From Chitinophagaceae bacterium (lineage in GTDB: Bacteria; Bacteroidota; Bacteroidia; Chitinophagales; Chitinophagaceae): DNA of 64,000 bases. The notes below the pieces were generated by a model. It made no database searches and was not told where the DNA came from. It was given only the letters and a program-made list of their open reading frames with translations. How positions within the stretch are numbered: the first letter of the stretch is position 1; the number at the start of each line of letters is the position of its first letter. Below are positions 59,904 to 64,000 of the stretch, piece after piece. The position numbers and the translations under genes are program-made. The DNA lies in NCBI GenBank assembly GCA_019638625.1, contig JAHBTK010000002.1, positions 124,001 to 188,000 of the forward strand. The letters run 5' to 3'.

Positions 59904-62186
59904 TTACCTGCTCCAATGAACACGTACAGTTTTCACGTCTTTAGAATTGCCACCGATCATGATGTCAAAGTCTCCTGTCTCCCAGTCGTATTGCAGGTCG
60001 TAATTATAGAACTTAAGGTCTTCGGGCGTGATCAAAAATTGAATTGTCCGGGCCTCCCCGGGTTTAACAGCAACTTTCTGAAACCCTTTTAATTCCTTCA
60101 CCGGACGGGTTACCGAGCCTGCCACATCGCGGATATAGAGCTGTACTACTTCCTTTCCTTCCACAGAAGAGTTGTTTTTCACCTGTATGCTGGCAGTAAG
60201 CGTTTCATTCCCTTTTAAATTATTTTTATTCACCGCGATATCACTGTACTCAAATTTGGAATAGCTGAGCCCAAACCCGAATGGATACAACGGGTCGTTG
60301 CTGACATCTAAATAATTGGAACGAAACTTTTCGAACCATTTTCCCTCCTGCAACGGACGACCGGTATTTTTATGATTGTAGAAAAGCGGGATCTGTCCTA
60401 CGTTTTGCGGGAAAGTAGCGGAAAGCTTACCAGACGGATTTACCGCACCAAACAATACATCAGCTATAGCATACCCGGCTTCCGAGCCCGGGAACCACAC
60501 ATTGAGGATGGCCGGCACATGTTCCTGTTCCCAGGTAAGCGTAAGCGGTCTTCCTGTAAACAGCACGAGCACTACCGGCTTACCCGTTTGTAAAAGCGCT
60601 TTCAACAGCTCTTTCTGCACATCAGGAATATCCAGGTTGGTACGGCTGGAAGATTCCCCGCTGAACTCCGCTGATTCGCCCAATGCTGCCACGATCACAT
60701 CACTTTGCCCGGCAACAGCTAATGCTTCTTCAAGCAAAGCCTCCGTACTCCGGTTATCACGATGTAAGGTTTTCCCAAACATGGTGGCCCGGTCCTCCAG
60801 TTCCTTATCTGCCGTAAGGTTCGACCCTTTGGCATACAGGATATTCGCCTGGCTGCCGGCTACTTCTTTTAAGCCTTCCAGCAAGGAAACAGCCCTGTCA
60901 AACCTTGCAGCAACACTCCAGGTACCGGGCATATTTTCTTTTGCATCCGCCAGCGGACCGATCAACGCTATAGTACCGGATCTTTTAACCGGCAGCAGGC
61001 TGTTTTCGTTTTTTAACAACACAAAACTCTCCGCCGAAATAGCTCTTGCTTCCTTCCGGTGATCCGCGGAAAAAATTTCTGTTTTTGCACGGTTTTCATC
61101 ACAGTATTTATAAGGGTCTTCAAACAGACCCAACTTATACTTTGCTTCCAGAACTCTGCGGCAGGCAGCATCAATTTGGGAAAGCGTAATTGTTTTGTCT
61201 TTTAATGATTGCGGTAGCGTAGTGAGCAACCCTTCTCCTACCATATCCATATCTATCCCGGCAGCGAGGGCTTTGGCCGAAACGGTTTTCAGGTCTCCGA
61301 TCCCGTGATCTATCATTTCGTTAATGCCGGTATAGTCCGTAACAACAAAACCCTTAAACCCCCACTGTTTGCGCAATACATCGGTGAGCAGCCATTTATT
61401 GGCCGTGGCAGGTATACCATCTATTTCATTGAAGGAAGCCATTACGCTTTCCACCCCGGCATCCACCGCTGCCTTATAGGGAGAGAAAAACTCGTTATAC
61501 ATCCGCTGGCGGCTCATATCCACCGTATTATAGTCCCTTCCCGCTTCCCCCGCGCCATACAATGCAAAATGTTTAACACAGGCCATCAGCGAATTATTTT
61601 TCTTCAGGTCATTTTGCTGGTAACCGTTCACCATCGCTTTGGCAATTTGTGAAGCCAGGTACGGATCCTCGCCATTTCCTTCCGATACCCTTCCCCAGCG
61701 GGGGTCCCTGCTGATGTCCACCATCGGGCTGAAGGTCCAGTTGATACCATCTGCGGTAGCCTCCTGCGCCGCGATCTGCGCGGAACGCTCAATAAGGCCC
61801 ATATCCCAGGTGCAGCTCAATCCGAGCGGAATGGGAAATACCGTTTCATATCCGTGGATCACGTCCATACCGAAAAGCAGGGGTATCTTCAGCCGGCTTT
61901 CCTCTACCGCCACTCTTTGCACATCTTTGATCTTCCCTACGGACTTGATATTGAAAAGCCCTCCTACTTTACCTTCCCTGATCTTTTGGGCGATATCGGA
62001 GCTTTGAGCCTGACCGGTTGTAATATCACCGGCACTGGGCAGATTCAGTTGACCCAGCTTTTCCTCCAGGGTCATTTGCTTCATCAGCGCATCGATAAAG
62101 CGCTTCATTTTGGCGGCCTCATTTGTTTGGGCCGGCAGGGAAAGAATGGAAAACAGGAGGATGGCGAGTGTAAAGGCTTTTTTCAT
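59904..62186 (-). CDS. bglX: Glycoside hydrolase family 3 (BglX-type beta-glucosidase)
   Basis: The protein has 760 residues from the ATG at 62186, which gives the signal peptide MKKAFTLAILLFSILSLPAQ; the frame opens 7 residues earlier. The barrel has GKVGGLFNIKSVGK, LLFGMDVIHGYETVFPIPLG, HFALYGAGEAGRDYNTVDMS and the nucleophile Asp in GFVVTDYTGI; the second domain and FnIII-like end follow (VLLKNENSLLPV, LIGPLADAKENMPGTWS, VVLVLFTGRPLTL, VQLYIRDVAGSVTRPVKELK). This is the pattern of periplasmic BglX, which acts on beta-gluco-oligosaccharides. It is separate from the main glycan-use region and has its own 5' region. Confidence 0.94.
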   Translation of the reverse strand: MKKAFTLAILLFSILSLPAQTNEAAKMKRFIDALMKQMTLEEKLGQLNLPSAGDITTGQAQSSDIAQKIREGKVGGLFNIKSVGKIKDVQRVAVEESRLKIPLLFGMDVIHGYETVFPIPLGLSCTWDMGLIERSAQIAAQEATADGINWTFSPMVDISRDPRWGRVSEGNGEDPYLASQIAKAMVNGYQQNDLKKNNSLMACVKHFALYGAGEAGRDYNTVDMSRQRMYNEFFSPYKAAVDAGVESVMASFNEIDGIPATANKWLLTDVLRKQWGFKGFVVTDYTGINEMIDHGIGDLKTVSAKALAAGIDMDMVGEGLLTTLPQSLKDKTITLSQIDAACRRVLEAKYKLGLFEDPYKYCDENRAKTEIFSADHRKEARAISAESFVLLKNENSLLPVKRSGTIALIGPLADAKENMPGTWSVAARFDRAVSLLEGLKEVAGSQANILYAKGSNLTADKELEDRATMFGKTLHRDNRSTEALLEEALAVAGQSDVIVAALGESAEFSGESSSRTNLDIPDVQKELLKALLQTGKPVVLVLFTGRPLTLTWEQEHVPAILNVWFPGSEAGYAIADVLFGAVNPSGKLSATFPQNVGQIPLFYNHKNTGRPLQEGKWFEKFRSNYLDVSNDPLYPFGFGLSYSKFEYSDIAVNKNNLKGNETLTASIQVKNNSSVEGKEVVQLYIRDVAGSVTRPVKELKGFQKVAVKPGEARTIQFLITPEDLKFYNYDLQYDWETGDFDIMIGGNSKDVKTVRVHWSR

Positions 62187-62536
62187 CTGTTTATTTTTTA
62201 TGCTCATTTCCTATAAGCGGTTTTTAGAATTGCTATTACAAAAACTTTTCTAAAGTATCAGACAATACGGAGAGGGTAAAACCACTAAAAAGGAAGGCAG
62301 TTTTTTCGCAGACGGTTGGTGGTCCGCTTACCGGTCGGACAGGTGTCCGCCTGTAAAACAGGCTACCGGACGGTGTCTCACCGGCTGGAAAATTGTGTAT
62401 GGAGTAAAAATTGCGGCATTTGTTTATCCCTGATTTTACCGCAAGGAGAGTAGTTCTCACCGAAGGTAACTTTCCTCACCGCAGGTAAACACGCCTGAAG
62501 TATATGAATTTTCAATAGTTATCGTAGATTTATAAG
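62187..62536. promoter_or_regulatory. Divergent intergenic region with direct repeats and a hairpin
   Basis: The 350 bases separate bglX from a rightward gene. GCCTGT/ACAGGC (62349-62363) is a short perfect hairpin. CTCACCGAAGGTAA (62456-62469) and CTCACCGCAGGTAA (62475-62488) are direct repeats 19 bases apart, 49 bases before the rightward ATG, and may be regulator sites. No exact TAnnTTTG was found. Confidence 0.45.
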
Positions 62537-63013
62537 ATGAACATCGCTATTCTCCGCTTTATATGCGTTCTCCAGTTTATTCTGGCGGCTTTTATGGTTG
62601 CCATCAGTTTTGTGGATATATTCGAGTATCGCGGCTGGTACAGCATGATAAGTTTTGGCGCGTTCGCATTGATCATCTGGTGGACTACTTTTATACTTCA
62701 ACTTATCCAAAAGAATTATCCGGATGAACCGGTTGCCGGAGCACAGAAAGCCACCTTCAACTGGTTATACCTGATCAACTTCTTTATTTTACCGTTTATA
62801 CTGGGGCGGATTATCAACAATGTAACCACTTTATATCATATCCGGCAGGAGCAATCCGGTGTGGTGAGTTTTTATTTTTACGGAGTTACAGCGGCTTGCC
62901 TGACCATCGCCATTTTCCAGGCAATAATGCTGTACGGGGCATTTAAATTGAGGAGAAAACTCAATGATAATTTTGCCCGGAAAATTGACAATATGGACCT
63001 TATGAAAGCCTGA
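62537..63013 (+). CDS. Four-helix membrane protein of unknown function
   Basis: The protein has 158 residues. Four hydrophobic segments are expected near residues 5-28, 35-58, 75-93 and 108-130, joined by short loops; it ends with a basic and acidic tail (RRKLNDNFARKIDNMD). The family is unknown to me. Two direct repeats lie 49-81 bases upstream and may control it. Confidence 0.65.
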   Translation: MNIAILRFICVLQFILAAFMVAISFVDIFEYRGWYSMISFGAFALIIWWTTFILQLIQKNYPDEPVAGAQKATFNWLYLINFFILPFILGRIINNVTTLYHIRQEQSGVVSFYFYGVTAACLTIAIFQAIMLYGAFKLRRKLNDNFARKIDNMDLMKA

Positions 63014-63210
63014 GGACAGGCGCCGGATTACCAAAGTATTATACCGGAAAAGCAGGAACCAGTACCATCACTTTTCCATAGCTTTACTGACCAAACAAAT
63101 TAAAATCCAGCGCCCTGAACATGTAAATATAATAACAGGTCTGCCAACATCTATGTACAACTCCGTCCACGGAGAAGGATACCAGAAACCGGTTCCCTAC
63201 CCTTCAGAAA

Positions 63211-63765
63211 CTATTTACCGGGAGGCAATAAAACGTTATCTATTACATGGATCAATCCGTTTGATGTGGATATGGTTGCAATGATTTCCGCATTGTCATT
63301 AACAAAGATCTTGTCACCTTTCCTGGAAATTTTGACCTTTTTAGCGTTCACCTGTTCAAATTCTTCGCCATCTGCCAGCAACATCCTGCTCAGGGACCCT
63401 ACATAGGTATGGTATTCGAGAATATTGGACAAATCAGCTTTGTTTTCCGGTTTCAAAAGATTTTCCACAGTACCTTTTGGTAATTTATCGAAGGCTTCAT
63501 TGGTAGGCGCAAATACCGTAAAAGGCCCTGCATTACTTAAGGCGTCTACAAGACCTGCTGCTTTAACGGCCGCTACCAGTGTGCTATGCTGTTCACTACC
63601 CACCGCGGTTTGTACAATATTAGGTCTTGAAGTTTCATCTTTCACCCCGGATTGCCCGACAGGTGCCGGCGCGTCAGTACCTGCAGAAGAGGATTGGTCA
63701 CCGGTTTCTGAATTGCAGGAAAATAAAACCGCCGGAATCAGAAAGGTAAAGAGTATCTTTTTCAT
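63211..63765 (-). CDS. Fasciclin-domain lipoprotein
   Basis: The protein has 184 residues. A lipoprotein signal ends AVLFSC near residue 17. After a short Ser/Gly-rich linker, the fasciclin (FAS1) domain covers about residues 48-182: HSTLVAAVKAAGLVDALSNAGPFTVFAPTNEAFDKLP is the first conserved box and NGLIHVIDNVLLPP the second. FAS1 domains mediate adhesion; such lipoproteins are common in Bacteroidota. Its role is not known. Confidence 0.92.
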   Translation of the reverse strand: MKKILFTFLIPAVLFSCNSETGDQSSSAGTDAPAPVGQSGVKDETSRPNIVQTAVGSEQHSTLVAAVKAAGLVDALSNAGPFTVFAPTNEAFDKLPKGTVENLLKPENKADLSNILEYHTYVGSLSRMLLADGEEFEQVNAKKVKISRKGDKIFVNDNAEIIATISTSNGLIHVIDNVLLPPGK

Positions 63766-63902
63766 GTTTTTAAAATTTCGGGTAGAATAATAATTTCTTT
63801 CGGAGCGAAATTAAACCACCATGCTCTTGTTTTTTATGACTCAAAGCATAAGGTTCAGAACTGTTTTAAACGGTTCCGCGTAGGAAGTTTACAAATAAAT
63901 TT

Positions 63903-63910
63903 TACTTTTG
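63903..63910 (+). promoter_or_regulatory. Promoter -7 element (TACTTTTG)
   Basis: An exact TAnnTTTG match, 17 bases upstream of the ATG of the gene at the right edge; the -33 element is weak. Confidence 0.4.
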
Positions 63911-63927
63911 TTGCTTAAATAACGGGT

Positions 63928-64000
63928 ATGAAATCATTTTCCAGGATACTGATCTTACTGACAATACTGATCGTAGTTGCCGCATTGTACCGTATTGTGC
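63928..64000 (+). CDS. 5' end of a membrane protein (partial)
   Basis: The frame gives MKSFSRILILLTILIVVAAL and YRIV before the window ends. It is a membrane helix right after a short basic start, as in DUF6580-type putative transport proteins. The call is only a resemblance because 24 residues are visible. A promoter element lies at 63903-63910. Confidence 0.45.
   Translation, partial: MKSFSRILILLTILIVVAALYRIV

Noticed and set aside
1..64000. CRISPR array, rRNA genes, further tRNAs or riboswitches
   Set aside because: No regularly spaced repeats, no rRNA-like sequence, no second tRNA cloverleaf and no recognisable riboswitch core were seen.

Overview
The window comes from a member of the Bacteroidota, most likely the Chitinophagaceae. 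The signs are two SusC/SusD outer-membrane pairs, a FecR anti-sigma factor with its ECF sigma factor, DUF3127 and DUF2975 proteins, an AI-2E exporter, and promoters of the Bacteroidota type (TTTG, about 20 bases, then TAnnTTTG). Placement below phylum is inference.

Layout. 1-12.5 kb is housekeeping: an FKBP lipoprotein, a YkuK-type RNase H-like protein, the GTPase EngB, a serine hydrolase downstream of a trans-sulfuration enzyme, an ABC-2 exporter pair, an FAD oxidoreductase, a DUF3127 protein and dnaA, then acylphosphatase and tRNA-Ser(GCT). 12.9-14.0 kb is the scar of an integrated element: a second copy of the tRNA 3' end, nested hairpins and a decayed tyrosine integrase.

14.0-50.4 kb is a glycan-use region, read almost entirely leftward. 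It holds SusD/SusC number 1 with FecR and a sigma factor, a sulfatase and GH3, SusD/SusC number 2, an esterase, a ceramidase-fold protein, a second sulfatase, a tight four-gene operon (aldolase, class III aminotransferase, PfkB kinase, FucI/AraA-like isomerase), an MFS transporter, an unassigned secreted TIM-barrel-like protein, a GH109-like protein, an M19 dipeptidase, a hydroxyacyl-CoA-type dehydrogenase and an SDR. A LacI regulator with twin operators and an AraC regulator close it. The simplest reading is that a sulfated, probably amino-sugar-containing glycan is cut at the surface and in the periplasm, imported, and taken through an isomerase-kinase-aldolase route that also uses an aminotransferase. 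The substrate is not known.

50.4-64 kb is mixed: transposase fragments, an XRE/DUF2975 pair, an exported AGE-family epimerase, CorA, an AI-2E transporter, a five-bladed-propeller glycosidase lipoprotein, and a GbsR operon with a 42-base perfect palindrome at its promoter whose last gene (TIGR01777) carries an in-frame stop. A second GH3, a fasciclin lipoprotein and two membrane proteins end the window.

The best candidates for something undescribed are the isomerase/kinase/aminotransferase/aldolase operon, the unassigned 760-residue protein, and a 16-base element shared at almost the same distance upstream of susC number 2 and the second sulfatase.
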